Under the pieces are notes generated by a model, which saw nothing but the letters and a program-made list of their open reading frames with translations, did not search any database and was not told where the DNA came from. Positions 1-12,806 of a stretch of DNA of 64,000 nucleotides are shown in pieces (position 1 is the first letter of the stretch; every line of letters begins with the position of its first letter). A program made the translations under genes and the position numbers. Location: assembly GCA_014526335.1 (NCBI GenBank), contig JACTAT010000011.1, positions 1,127,741-1,191,740 of the forward strand. The letters are read 5' to 3'. The stretch comes from Chrysaora quinquecirrha. Its lineage: Eukaryota > Cnidaria > Scyphozoa > Semaeostomeae > Pelagiidae.

Positions 1-199
1 TTTTACTGCTTCTTTTTATTTTTTTGTCATTTTCTCTAACTTTCTAATTTCTCTATAACAATTTAAAAACATCTCTTCGATTTTTCTTTTCTTTCATTCT
101 TTTTATCAAATTTCTCAATTTTCTAAAATCTATATGTTCACTATTGCTATCTTCTTCGTCATCATTGATTCTGATCAAGTTTCCTGCAGCAATTTTATT

Positions 200-1087
200 C
201 TAATCATCTTCTTCTTCAGATAATTCATTATCATATCCATTTTCAACGTCCTCTTCAATTTCACTTTCCACCGAACACACTTCATCTCCACTGCCTTCTT
301 CTTCCACCAAAGGCTCTTCTTCTTTAACTTCGGGCTCTTCTTCACCTTCAGGCTCTTCTACTCATGATATAAAAAATGTTACAATCCGGCTTCTTTACTT
401 CGACTTCAACAATTGGTTCTACAACAAAAAAATCATAAATGATTGCTCCAACATGATCACAAAAAACATAAACTTAAACGTAAAAAAAACTTACCTTCTA
501 CTGTAACCGTTTTACATTTTATTTGTTTTTTTTGTCTTTGCCATTTTGTTGCCTTTCTCTACTTTTCCAACCGTTTTCTTGAATGTAAATTTGAAATCAT
601 AATTATTTTTCAGGGTTGATCTCAATCTTGGCTGGTCAAATTAAACTCCTAGCAGTTGTCTTTTTGCCTTGTCTTCTTTCAACTCTAGGGTATCTAACAA
701 TTTCTTCCTTAACTCTTCAGCTATACTCTATAAAAAACAAATCAAAATTACAAATTAAAAAATAACATTTTAAACATTTTTAAATTATAAGAGGCAATAA
801 TAAAAGTTCATTTACTTACAGTTACAGGCATTCCTTTATTGAAGAACTGTATGTTGATTATGGCTATACCAGGCAATTTCATTCTATATACTTTTATTTC
901 GAATCCGAATCTTAACATAATGTTAGCTTCTCCATAATCTATTGTGGACTTAGTAAAATTCTCATGAAGCACATCTGAAAAATCTCTTAGCTTCGTTTGA
1001 TGCTACCAAAATCAAAAATTTATTATTACCAGAAAAATCTTCTAACATCTCAGACTGGTTCAGTTCCTTGAGAATACTGTCATCCAT
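200..1087 (-). pseudogene. Spliced gene remnant of unknown family with acidic C-terminus
   Basis: I do not recognise this gene. Read on the minus strand it shows a short ATG exon (1087 to about 1031), an exon at 1002-820 with a clean GTAAG donor, a lysine-rich exon at 727-495 followed by GTAAG, and a last exon (361-200) that is almost all Glu/Asp/Ser and ends in EEEDD and TAG. The third exon contains in-frame stops that interrupt an otherwise coherent reading, and the first two exons do not join in phase. Introns are short (about 28, 92 and 133 bp) and end in AG. It lies just downstream of the Penelope remnant on the same strand but shares no motif with it. A short charged nuclear protein is possible; nothing supports a specific function. 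Confidence 0.35.
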
Positions 1088-1386
1088 GATTTATACTGTA
1101 AACTGAAATACAGAATGAGTAAAATACGTTTAAAACTAATGAGGCATTTCAAAAAACAGACAACATTTTTAAACTTGTAAGACATGTTTCGAATTACATT
1201 AATTCATCTTCAGTTACAATGTTGAACACCACAAAATTGTGAAATATAAAGGCAAAAATACATCATTATAATAACACAGCGACATGTTGGAAAACAAAAG
1301 TGTAACAAGATCGGTAAAGATTAATCAAAAAACTGTGAAAAAGAAGGATAATGAGAACATGAAAAACATAATTACAAAGCTCAAAG

Positions 1387-2380
1387 GGATTAAGTTAAAT
1401 TATAACGAAAAAGTTGCTTATTGAGGGTGGGTTTCTCCCAGTTAATATGTAGAGCTTCCTTTATTCTTAACTGAAAAGTGGTGTTAGAAGTATCTAAAAT
1501 TTTAAAACAGTCTAAGCTACAAAGAGGTCGGCAAGATGGGGACTCTTGCAGATGCTTAAAGATGTGAGAATTCCTATCCTGGGATAGATGTTCACGGACA
1601 CGTGTTGTGAAATGTTGGCTTGTTTCACCAACATACGATGCAGAATTCCATCCTTCGCAAACAAATTTGTAAACAACCATGCCTTCAGTGATCCAGGGAT
1701 AGAATCCTTAACCCCAAACAAGTTATGAATTTTAAAAGAAGTAAAAACAATCCGTATATCTAAATCTTTACAGTAACCATTAATTAAAGTTCTTATTTTA
1801 TGCTTAGTCATATTAGAGTATGGTCCTATGAAAGGTAACTTAAAATAGCTAGTAGCGATGTTCTGTGAGGTGGTTGGATGTTGTGATGATGGGGAAGAGT
1901 TATGGACCTTATCAATGTAGTTGTTAACTGCCCTATCAATAAGATAAGATGGAAAAAGATTTTTCTTAAGAGTAGTCACGACACTTTTAATATCCTTATC
2001 AAAACCTAGCCAAGTGCTGTTAATTTTGTAAGTTCTATCAACTCAAGCCTTGATTAAACCAGTTTTGTAAGAAAACGAGCTGAAGCTAAAGATGTTATTC
2101 AATAGACCAGTGTGAGTATTTTTATGATAGACTGAAGTGAGCAATGCCTTAGGATTACTGTTATCAATAAGAACATCTAAAGAAGGAATCTTGTTATTAA
2201 CCTCCTTCTCCGTAGTGAATCTAATATTAGGATGCTGTTTGTTAATAGAATCAAAGAAATGCATGGCGTCATTTTCGTTACGGAACAAACAAAATGTATA
2301 AGACCTAGAATAAGATGAGATAGAATAAGACCTTAGGCCCCTACATAAGATTCCAATCAAATATTCTCAATGGCAAGAAC
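1387..2380 (-). pseudogene. Penelope-like retroelement, 3' part: end of reverse transcriptase plus GIY-YIG endonuclease
   Basis: Penelope-like elements encode a reverse transcriptase followed by a GIY-YIG endonuclease used in retrotransposition. Here the minus strand reads the end of the RT (FRNENDAMHF, then FTTEKEVNNKIPSLDVLID), a linker with DRTYKIN, and a GIY-YIG region with VYKFVCEG and YVGETSQHF followed by HIFKHL and ALHINWEKPTLNKQL. The copy is dead: a TGA at 2043-2045 lies in the same frame as the coding sequence on both sides, and a one-base frameshift near 1680 separates linker from endonuclease. The region just before FRNEND is too degenerate to show the YVDD box. The 5' end stops abruptly at the terminus of the 27.3-kb element; the missing upstream RT is at 29664-30040. 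Confidence 0.85.
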
Positions 2381-2382
2381 CG

Positions 2383-2395
2383 CCCGTATGAAAAA
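2383..2395 (+). repeat. Left terminal inverted repeat of the 27.3-kb element
   Basis: CCCGTATGAAAAA, matched exactly in reverse complement at 29651-29663. The adjacent CG at 2381-2382 is the target duplication. Confidence 0.85.
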
Positions 2396-2399
2396 AGAG

Positions 2400-2672
2400 G
2401 AAATCTTTGGAATTCCTGGGGAATTTCTCAGTGTGAAGTCCCAGGAATCCAAGGATAAAAAAGTTGGGTAAATGAGCAAAAAACCCAGGAAATCTGGGCC
2501 TACAATTGTGAAAAAATTTCTTGAAGAAAACCAAGGAATTCCCAGGACTGAATGTGTTCTATTAAAACCAGGAAAAGCTGGGACTACCTTGGACAGAAAA
2601 ATAGTAGAAAAATCCCAGGAAGTCCCAGGATTTCTTCAAAAGCAAGGTAAATGGGCAGAAATCTCTTGAAAG
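2400..2672. repeat. Left subterminal repeat cluster (CCCAGGAA-type motif)
   Basis: About ten degenerate copies of a short partly palindromic motif, for example GGAATTCCTGGGG, GTCCCAGGAATCC, CCCAGGAAATCTGGG and GTCCCAGGATTTC, in both orientations just inside the left TIR. The same motif family recurs inside the right TIR and between the two divergent genes of the element. A 65-codon open frame here is a by-product of the repeats. Confidence 0.65.
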
Positions 2673-4223
2673 AGGGACTCAGGGAAGAACCCTACATATG
2701 ACAAAGAATCTGAGAACTTAAAAAGTTTTTGAAGCTCTATCATTCTTTCAATATGACGCAATGTGTGAAGCGAATATAAAATAAATATAAGCCAATACTT
2801 TAATTACTATAAACCAATGCTTTAACATTTCAATTTAAAAACTTATAAACATTTATACAAATTTACCGAACAGGGCATTTTACATAACAAAGAAAATTTA
2901 ACGGTTTTTTTTAAAAAGTCAGATAATACAACATTTTGGTCTTTTACTGGCATTGACCAATACTTTGTCACCAAATCTGCAAAAAGTATATAAAAAATCG
3001 TAAAAGAAACCAAAAACTACTTACAGTTGTAGTTGTAGATTAATATCAAGGCTTATAACAAAGGAGAAACAAAAGGTACAACTTACTTACTATTTAAAAC
3101 TTGCAGTCGATTTTGTGGAAGGCCTTTTCTCCTAATCACTTGATCTTTCCGGGTATTGTAGCCCTTGGCACTACAATATTTTAATTCTTCTTCGTAAAAT
3201 AACAGTTTGGCAAGCTGCCTCACAGCAGACTTGCCACTTGATGCCTTTCTGCAAGCATTTTTTAAATCATCCTGCAAATAGATAATTTAGATAAATGCCA
3301 TGTACTAAAATAAAGAAAAAATTCGTAATTGGAAACTCCTCAACATATTGTCTCTCATGATATTCGTTTTAAGTTTGGTTTGCTTTGCTTGCTTGAATTT
3401 ATTAGTTATTTCAATTTGCACTAAACTTACTCTTTCACACTGCAAGTTAAATGGGTTTAAATAAAACCAGTTTTACAAATTCTGCCTTCTGATAGGTCAT
3501 TTCAACAAATTGAATCAATCTGATTTGTGGAAATCTAAGCTGTTTTAAATAAAGCTGATTTTAAAATTTCAGTATGAAAGCAGTGTATGCTTACCTTCAA
3601 ATTACCATTCAGGTCATCATCATTAATCTGCAAAAATTTATTTTATTGGTGTCAACTTTTAGATTGGATTCATGCTAAAAGATTAAAGTGATGTAGCTAT
3701 ACGAAGATGTCAAGTGCAGTTTATCAGATTCGAAGTTAGTAAAGTATTTTGGCTAGTTGATTTCAAGTACAAGACATGCAGTTTAGTTCAAGAGGAACAA
3801 GTTATAGTTCTATTTTTGCACCCCAGACATAAGCATTAATGTATCATTTCTCTCTATCAAACATTTTATTTGATTAAAAAGTTGTTATTCAAACTCGTAT
3901 TTTAGAGGACATGCCAGGTGGAAAATACAAACCTCCCAGGCCTTGCTGATTTTGTAGATTTTTCATAAGCCATCAGTCCACATTATAAAATTGCTTTCAC
4001 ATCTGCATAAGGGGAAAGTCTGGTCTGCATTTTTCACCTGGCCTTAAGATACTAGCATATGCAGTGAACATATTAGAGTTAACTTACATCAATGGTTGAG
4101 GTATCCTTTTGTGGGTTTTCTTTCTCCTAGAAAAATAGATAATTAATTTTTAAACTAGCTGTCATATTTTATCAAATCATTGCCTAATTCTTCAGAATTA
4201 CTTGATAAATTACCCTCTCTTAG

Positions 4224-4857
4224 GCCCCGTTTACACTGTACCGGATAAAACTTATGTGCATCAAAGTTATTCAGATCCGCCTTTTTGTCACAAGTTCACA
4301 CTCGCCGCTTACACTGTGCTGCTCTTATTTGGCAGCACAGACCAGAGCATGCATAGTACTCTATTATTTGAAGAAAATGTTCCAATTTTAATCGAATCCC
4401 AAATTTCACAAAGCTGTGGCACATTTCTCAAAACTGAATTAATCATTTTGTAGTAAGAATTCTAAGCAATGGTTAGAATGACAGACCCTTAATTCTGTAA
4501 TAGCCAAGTTAAAAGTGTTTAAGCTACAAAAATATCTGCAGTGTGTTTAAAAATTTCTCTGATATGCTAAAATTGCGAATGATTGAATGAATTTTAAAAA
4601 TTTACTAGTCAAATTACGTCTGATCTATTGTTATTCGTAGCCAAAGTGTGGAAGTGAACAAACTTTATTCGGATCATCCTGTTTACACTGTGCTGGATAG
4701 CAATCAGCACCAAAGTTATCCGCTTTCCTAGCAGAACCAACTTAGTGCTGATAGCCAAAATATTTGTGGGGTTAGAACCAGTACAGTGTAAATGCAAGGC
4801 TGATCTGAACCACTTTTGATGTGGATCCAAATTCATCTGCCACAGCGTAAACGGGGT
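4224..4857. mobile_element. MITE-like element with CCCCGTTTAC termini
   Basis: Inverted ends CCCCGTTTACACTGT (from 4225) and the reverse complement of CCCCGTTTACGCTGTGG (ending at 4856) enclose about 630 bp without coding sequence. Further TTTACACTGTGCTG and AGTGTAAATG motifs occur inside. It lies in an intron of the BEN gene. No target duplication could be fixed, so the family is open; the termini resemble those of hAT-type MITEs. Confidence 0.55.
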
Positions 4858-5071
4858 CTTCAGTGTAAAGGAACACACATTTTTTATGATTTGAATGAAA
4901 ACATCTTGCAGGTAGTTTTAGCAAAATGGAAGTGTAAAAATGAAAATGAGGCTGAATTGATCAACATGAGAATAAGTGTTAATCAATTAATACATTTTAA
5001 CAGTATCTTACCAATACTAAGACAATTAGGTTGTTGAGGCAACTTTCCATCCTTCTCCTGCTCTCTTGCTC

Positions 5072-5080
5072 TGCCGCAAG
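5072..5080. repeat. Target-site duplication of the helicase/DUF6589 element
   Basis: TGCCGCAAG at 5072-5080 is repeated exactly at 12898-12906, immediately outside the two terminal repeats. It occurs once in the rejoined BEN exon, as codons reading L-A-A. Confidence 0.88.
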
Positions 5081-5176
5081 TACCCTGGGTTCCAGAGCCA
5101 AAAATAGAACACTTATTAATAAAATAAAATAAAAATATGAAAAGAGGGGGAAGGAAGAGAGGCTCTGGTCCCATCA
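5081..5176 (+). repeat. Left two-part terminal repeat of the helicase element
   Basis: Outer block 5081-5099 and inner block 5161-5176 flank an A-rich spacer. Both blocks recur in inverted order at 12807-12897. The CCAGAGCC and GGCTCTGG cores are self-complementary across the spacer. Confidence 0.82.
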
Positions 5177-5524
5177 GTCAATAACCTCCTTCTCGTGCCA
5201 ATGAACAGAAGCACTAATCACTTTAGAGAAATCACAGATGTCAGGAATCACTCAATGACATCACCATTCAAATGTGAATGCGATGCTATGAAAAAGCGGG
5301 AAATTAAAAAGCTGAGAAAATTAGTTTCTTTTGGATAGGTATGACAGATAAAACGCCAGTGAAGGTATATCCTCGGTAGATCCAAAGGAAATATATGATA
5401 ATAGCCTTCGTGCTTCCTCTGCGATTTAAATTTTTCTGCAAATGGTACAAGGCCTGCATACAAGATCTTTGGAAAGTTAAAGAGTTCTTCAGAGAGTGAT
5501 TTTACGACAAAATTAGAAAAGTTT

Positions 5525-8500
5525 TCTCAGAAGTCAAACATGTTGCTCGACCATTATTGCAATCCATGTGTCCTGTAAGAGCTGTCATAGTAAGATATGC
5601 AAGTTTGTAAAAACGTTGGACGAAATTGCTGCCTTCAAGAAAGGTTTTGATGAAATACTAAGCCATCTCACTGAGTCACATTCATCATCATCGCTACAAG
5701 AATACTGAACAAAAAGATGTTCGAAATCTCCTCACAAAGCTGGCCGTCCCTTAAAGATGTTGCAAATGAACAACGTGCAGATTGCTGCTACTACCGAACA
5801 CAACACAAGAAAAAAATCGTGTTCTTTTCTAATCGACCAGGAGAACTTGCCATTCAAAGATGTCGATTTGTGTAATGAAAGACAACCAACGTTGACAGCT
5901 GTAGATGTATGTACTTTTCAATTGCCTTGTTTCCTTTTTTGGAGGGGAGGAAGGACAATTATGCTAACGGAGGGTAGACGGAATATTCTTTACGAGAAAC
6001 TCGTAATTTGGCCTACTATCCAAATGATAAATTTGAAAAGGAATTTTCAAACACAGCAAAATATTGTTGGAGCTGTTATTTATTGTATACTTATTATCAA
6101 TACTAACATAACATAATATGATTGACATATTATTAAGTGTGAGAAAATTATAGATCATCAGGCCTATACTAACTGCACTTTTATTGTTTCAAAATTATAT
6201 ATGCTACAAGCATAGCAATTTCTTTAAAACCTGCTGCCATATTCATGGCTCTTAATTGGGGAAAATTATATCTATCAGTTTTTTGACTGGGGGCCCAAAT
6301 GCCCCAATTTCAAATAGGGGTAAGCAAGGAAATTTTCAATTTCTATTTCTAAGAATAAGTTACAAATGTTCCTTGCATAGTATTCTCTATTACTTTCTTA
6401 GTTTCTATTACTTTCTTAGTTTCTCAAGTTTGATTGTTTTCTTAAATCTAATTTTTAGGTTAAGATCAATTATTCGTCAGGGGCAAGCGAATTTCAGATA
6501 AAATCAGCTGGTACATCATCCATTATAGCATCCCTTGCCACTGGAGATTTTAACTGTGTAATAAAAAAGATTGCAGAGCATGACAAGTTAAAAGTTTGTC
6601 TTTTGAAATGGTTTGAAGACAAAATTTTGGATGAAGTGTCTGAAGTTGTAAGTGTGAAAAACCCTAGCATACTTTCCAAAACCAACTGTGAAGATCTTTT
6701 GAGCCTGAAAAATGAAGATGTTGTTGGCGAACTCCAAAAGCGAGCTCCAGTGTTATACATTGCCCTTAAAAACTCAGTCATATCCCGGAGAAGAAGAAAG
6801 AAGATCAAGGAGGGTCAAGTAAAAGATCAAAGCCTCTGTACCCTTGCAATGGCATTTGGAATTCTAATGAAGATGAGAAGCCCTACCTTGAGTGCATTGG
6901 CATACAGAAGTTCACTAGTTTTACATCACAGTGGAGCTAAAAAAAGGGTAAGTTAGAGACTTGGATATAATCTAATTTAAAAAAAAATTATGGTGAAATA
7001 TTAATTATGGTCACTGGGAAGATGGCTACTGATGAAAATATAAATGTTTCTATTATCATTCAACATTGCACAGTAAAACATTAGTGTTTATTAAGATTAT
7101 CTTTTAGTAATCATCTTCTCAATGATCACTGATTCTTTTTTGGGCAATTTTTTGATAGGTTAGGAAGAATATACAATAGTAATAATAATCAATTGATTTA
7201 CAGGTTGGCTAGTACATGGCTACATAGAGAGAAATAACAGGACTAAAATACTGTAATTGCTAATTAAGGCCAACTAATCTATATCACTGTCACAAATTCC
7301 AATCTCTTGTACATCTGTAAAAAAGTCCTCCAGGCTGTTGTCTACCTCATGCTCAATGCTGTCTTCATCTGAATCTATATCCAACAACCACTCAGGCAAA
7401 GTTGCGTCCTGTAGCCATTCCTTTGTTGTGCAAACAGCTTCATTTGCCTTCTCTTGTTCTTCTTCACTGATGTCTCCAAATATATCCTGAAGCATGAACA
7501 ATATTTCCCCTGCATGCTTTTTGTAATATACAGGAGTATGCTCAAGAACATATTCCAAATTGGAAATAAATGGGACATGTTCAACAATCTCCTTGATCAT
7601 GGTTGCAGACAAACCTATGAAATACTCTTTACCCATGAAAGAAATGTGATTATGGTGCTCCTGGTCCTGTTGTGACTTGTAGTCCACGAGAACCTCTGAA
7701 AAAAGTTGCTTCTCTTCCTCAGTAACGACTCGTACTGCACTCTGTTTGGCAATATCAGAGATTTCCTCATAATTTGGCCTTGAAATAGTGCATGGTCCAG
7801 TTCCTTCACAAATGCATGCCGAATGACAAAAGGAACAACATTCATGTTTTTGTGCTGGGAGTTTTACTGCAATGACATCAAAACATCCATACAGAGCGAC
7901 ACGAAGGCATGTTTTCGTTTTTGCATAAGCTTTCATTTCTGGCATTGCTTTAGATAGTTGATGTCCTGAGTGGTAAAGGATTGCTGCGGCACTGCTCCCA
8001 TCTCTTCCTGCTCTTCCTATTCCTTGTATATAATCAATTATTTCACTTGGGGATCCATAATGTATTACACACTTGAGGTCACTGATGTCAATGCCCATTA
8101 CAAGCGATGTTGTTGCCACTACAACTCTACATGAATTATCCACATCAGATAAGTCATCAAGGACTCTTTTCTTATATCTCTCTGATGTCTTCCTGTGGTA
8201 CATGCCAATTAACAAGGAACATGCTGATTTTTCTTTTTTTGAAAGAATCATATGCATCTGGACCAAGCTCTTCCTTCAGATACACATACACTTTAGAGAC
8301 ATTCTCGATGCTCTGGCAATATATTATTGTTTTTTCATACTGCCTGTTTTCCTGCCTTAGTTTTCCTACTAACCAATCTAGGATGGAGGGACTTAGCTTT
8401 GCACATTTGATTGATGCAAGACGAATGTTAAGTCTGTTCGGGCTTACCCTTATCATTGTGAACGAGTCCATTGCAAGCGACTTCACTATCTTCATCTCTA

Positions 8501-11500
8501 ATTCTTTATTTGCAGTTGCTGTTAACGCAAGCATTTTCACCTTTGGAAAAAGGGACCTCAGAGTGCCAAGTTTGGCATAGCAATCATGAAAGGCCTTCTT
8601 CATCTCCTTCAAACTTCTCTTTGACGAACTATTCGTTTCTGCAGGCAAATCACCCCTAAAAGGAAATATTCATTGATATAATATTAAACAAATGAAAAAT
8701 GTATTAATATCATTAAGGATCCAGGTTAAAATTTACTTCCATCAAATTTCAGGCATACAAATGTTTATCTTCATATGGGGTATGTATGAGCAGACAGAGA
8801 GTGGTTGCAAAGCTCCAGGCAGCAGGTCACAATCATGACAAAATTATCACTGACAAAAAAGAGGCCATTGAAGATCTTGGAAAGAAACTCGTCAGGATCA
8901 AAGAAGACATGAAAAAACAGTCAAAGAAGCTCTGGGACTGTGTTGGAAAATCACCTGGGGAAACTGGAATAACATATGTGGATGAGACGCAAATTGCACT
9001 CGTACAGACAGAGCTAATGAAAGGTACTAGAGGTGGCATTGAAAGGCTTACTGATACTAACTCATCTAACGCATCACTACTTTCACTCATTACCAAGGAA
9101 TTTGAATTGATGGCCCGAGACTCAAAGAAGGAAGAGGTAAAGAAATTTGAACAGATGATTCACTCGAAAAAGCAACTTGAAAAATCTATGGCAGATTCTC
9201 TATACCAGATTATTGGAGATAACTTGGACTTCTACATTAAAGTCAAGCACATGACCAGTGAAAATCAGAACAAGTAAGCATTCTTTGGATTATGCTAAAA
9301 TTGATGTACAATTTCTAATAGGATGACAATGAGAAGCCAAGTTTGTTGTCAATGATGAAAAATGCAGGATGACAGGTCATTGACACAAGACTAGCATGAC
9401 CTGATTGGAGAAATATGTTCTTCTCCTTCATTTTGTATCATTTTTCATCATCATTTTTCAATTTACTTAAACTCATTTGCTCTGTTGATCAATGGAATAG
9501 CTTACCAGTTAAGATAATACAATGGAATCATTGCAAAGTTTCAAAACAGGTTTTGCTAGATATTGGAGTAGAGTTGGAAAAGGGTCAGATTTGTTGGATT
9601 AACTCCCAAGCTCATAAACTTCATTAAAATGTTTAATTTCCAATCAAATATATTTCTGGCTTTTACTTCATTATGAGCAACATTTATGGTTAGTCTATAT
9701 ATTTAACAGATCAATTCACTGGTTTAACATGTTGGGTTTACCACTGAGAGTCACTGGAAAAGATCTGGATAATGAACAGCAGCAAAGGCCAGCATCCTCA
9801 CTTAGAAATGAAGAGTTTATCCCAGATGAAGCCGTGCATATGGAACTGCTCCATGACTTGATGCCTTTGGTTAGCAGGGTTATTGTTGATAACATAAAAG
9901 CGTTTGATCCGTTCAAAAGTCTGGTTTTACGGCACATTCCACACAAGTACTCTGCAGAGATGTCACAGAAATCAGAGGAGGTATGTGTAGTACAGACTTG
10001 ATTGAACTTCAACATTTTACTCACATATAAAGAAAGAGTTATGTTTAATGCATGCATGGAGACTTCTAGAAAATTCTCATCGCATGATGCCTTCTTACTG
10101 CTGCATATATGAATACAATAAGAGCTCTACTTATACTGAGAACAATTGAAATGATATATACATCTTGGTTACAGGTGCCTCTTGGGGTCCTATTGAAGAA
10201 CGAATCCATTGGAGCAGAAATGATAGAGATTCTGCAGTCAATCCAAGAAAACTATGTCCCTATCATCGAACAAGACAATGGAGGAGAAAAGACCAAAACA
10301 GTTATCAGAAAAATTTTCTTGGGAGGAGACAATTTGACAGAGGAAAGGGCACGTAATCTACAGGGTGCCATGTCAGACGGAGATTCGAATACGAAAACCT
10401 GACTGGTATCATACCAAAAAATGAAGATTGGCATGCAATACGTTACATGTATCAGGTTGGAAATAAGATTACAAATTTCCAGGGCATAGTTCTGTTAATC
10501 ATAGATTTTGGAGGGAAAATTTCAGTGCACCTGTTTTAATATTCTTTCAGTGCATCAAATGTTCATGAAGAATACTATAATTTATAAAAATGCACAACAA
10601 GCTCCCCTGGTAAGGCACTGCTTTTCAAAACGAAAATTGCTTGTTCTGTTAAATTATGATAGTGTTGTCTTTTGAAATCTACAGTAATCCTCTCCATATT
10701 CAACAGTTCAAGTTTCATGTCCATATATAATGGATTTTGCATAATAAAGCATTATTTTATTATTTTTCAGATACTATATGAAGCATTTTTCAATGCTGAA
10801 TCAGCAAAAGACATTGCATCCATGACGTATAACATGAACCTTGTACGCAATAGCAATGCCAGAGGAAATGTTCTGGGGAAATTTAATGAATGCAAAGAAT
10901 TTGTTAATTTTGAAACTGATGCCCTATTAATCACCTTAGCAATGCAATATTTTGGGATTAAAAACCTCAAGGCATCACCTGAGGACGTCATACCACCAAC
11001 CATTCTGCATGGCAGCAAAGAAACGAAACTTGAATGGCTAAACGGACATGTAAAAAAGATGATACTCCAGTACATAGTTGAGTCACATTCAAAGGATGCA
11101 TCAGAAATTCACCAAAACATGGCAGCCCTGTCTGAGCCAAGAAATGGTTTTGTATGTCGACACCAAGGCTGCCCCAAAGTATACAGATTCGATAAAGTCA
11201 GGAGAAACCACGAAGAGAAAGTCCATTCATTTTCTGTTCAAAGTCAGTCTGAGGCAAGTGCCAGGGAAACAAGTGAAAGCTCCTCTTCTTCAGATGATAT
11301 CTTCAACTACTGCACAGCAAGACTAAATATTGGCCTGCTTATAAGAAATGCTGATGATGCAGTCAAGGAGGGTGATGGGGATAGGATCATGAGGTGCTGG
11401 AAGATGTTTTTACTGTACTACAAGGCATATGACATCACAAGTACGCCATTGCATCCTTTCTATTGCAGTCAAATGTTATGGCAATCTTCACTGAAGCCCA

Positions 11501-11936
11501 AGCACACCAAATTGTTTAGAACAGAACTGTTAATCGAAAGGGAGGTAGGGGTAGGAATATATCATGTGACCTAAGGTTAGAGCAGATCAATCGCTTATCA
11601 AAGGAGCTCCTACACAACTTAGGTGTTAATCTTAATGAATCTGCTGCTAAACGTGAATCAATAGCAATAGGTTTTCTTGAAAAGATCCTGCAATCAATTG
11701 ATGAAGATATGCATCTTACAGTTCCAAGTGGGCATCACAAAGTGAAAGTAAAAGAAGTGGATCTGCACCATCTTGTTGGCAATCTCGTATCAAAAGACAT
11801 ATTCAAATACACAAATGGCAGAAAGCATGAGAAATATAAGGGCTTTGAAAGAAATCTACTAGCAAGACTTGATGTGGCCTCATTGGCTTCTTGGTTAACA
11901 GGTTTAAGGAAGCAGCTTGCAAAGAAGTACCAATAA
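5525..11936 (+). pseudogene. DUF6589-domain protein gene, decayed
   Basis: DUF6589 proteins are large proteins of unknown activity, common in cnidarians and some fungi. Exons: about 5525-5907 (with CKSCHSKICKFV and a nonsense TGA after SLQEY), 6481-6947, 8753-9273, 9710-9980, 10175-10455 and 10771-11936, with GT/AG borders that keep frame (ENQN-K-SIHWFN across one join). Landmarks are SVKNPSILSKTN in exon 2, VPLGVLLKN opening exon 5, then FGIKNLKASPEDVIPP, a Cys2-His2-like cluster (CRHQGCPKVYRFDKVRRNHE), DAVKEGDGDRIMR and the C-terminal FERNLLARLD. Damage: a frameshift near 10372, another near 11430, and a TAG at about 11515 where the family has a tryptophan. The helicase C-terminal exon lies on the other strand inside its second intron, suggesting both genes belong to one element. 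Confidence 0.8.
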
Positions 11937-12652
11937 ACATAACACTATACTGTACTGCCTATGTAGGACTATTCTAAGCTGGTTACTTTTGTAATTACTG
12001 ATTGAAGGCAATGGTGGTATTATTAAGGATTGAAGCTAACGGTGATATTCTGAGCTTTTTTTTAAGACAGCTGATGGAATATAGACTAGTCTTCAATCTC
12101 CCTTCGAAGACAAAAGGTTAGGCCTAGCATAATAAAAAGAAGCTTACCATTTGGGTACACAATGAGCCTCATCTGCCACTAGCAGCAGTACTCTATCTTG
12201 GTAAATGGTTGAACCAAGCAACTGTCTCCACTTGTCAGTTTTGACCCATGCTTCTGGGGTGCCAAAAATGACCTGGAACTTGCCAGCCGAAAGGTCATTA
12301 ATATCTACACTTTCGTCGTGAAGGCAGCACGCAGCAATACCTATGCTATTTAGCATATTCGTCTGTAAATCCATAATAACCAGTAGTGGTGAAATGACGA
12401 GGACAATGTCCCTGTTCCTTATAATATCAAATTCCCTCATTGAGCCTAGGCCTAATTCCTTCGCAACAAATGGCGCAATCTGAAACGGCAAAGATTTTCC
12501 ATGCCCGTTGGTAATACCGCTAATGTGTCCTTGTTTAGAACAAAATTGATTTCAGAATCTCAAACTGTTGATCTGATAGCTTCTTGACTTTCGGAAAAAA
12601 CGCGCACGGCTTTGTCTACAGCAACTTTCAGTTCATACTCCATATCCGCCAT
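7274..12652 (-). pseudogene. RecQ-like superfamily 2 DNA helicase gene, decayed
   Basis: An ATP-dependent 3'-5' helicase of the RecQ type, presumably acting in transposition. Exon 1 (12652-12148) starts MADMEYELKV and carries motif I (GKSLPFQ), motif Ia-like ISPLLVIMD and the Walker B DEAHC; its GTAAGC donor follows PKW. Exon 2 (8655-7274) begins GDLPAE and carries motif III (LTATAN), motif V (ATTSLVMGIDI), motif VI (QGIGRAGRDG), a Cys-rich patch (CCSFCHSACICEG) and an acidic tail. The 3.5-kb intron contains four exons of the opposite-strand DUF6589 gene. Exon 1 has several frameshifts, including one in the P-loop, and exon 2 has one in a T7 run near 8240. No separate RQC or HRDC domain is obvious. 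Confidence 0.86.
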
Positions 12653-12806
12653 TACTGAACAACTTGCCTGTCTGCGAATCGATGGTGATTCGATGATTCG
12701 ATCAGCGATCGTTTGTAAGACGAAGTAGCCAATCGGTGAAAGATTCCATTTCTGGGATCTAAGCTGCTGATTGGTTAATAAACCACACCAGAAGGAGAAT
12801 GCGGTA

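Noticed and set aside
2366..2395. A longer target duplication (AATGGC occurs near both junctions of the 27.3-kb element)
   Set aside because: The two AATGGC copies are not adjacent to the termini; only CG restores the Penelope frame.
2472..2669. 65-codon plus-strand ORF
   Set aside because: Made entirely of subterminal repeat motifs of the 27.3-kb element.
8073..8580. Plus-strand ORFs of 95 and 157 codons
   Set aside because: Antisense shadows of the helicase exon on the minus strand.
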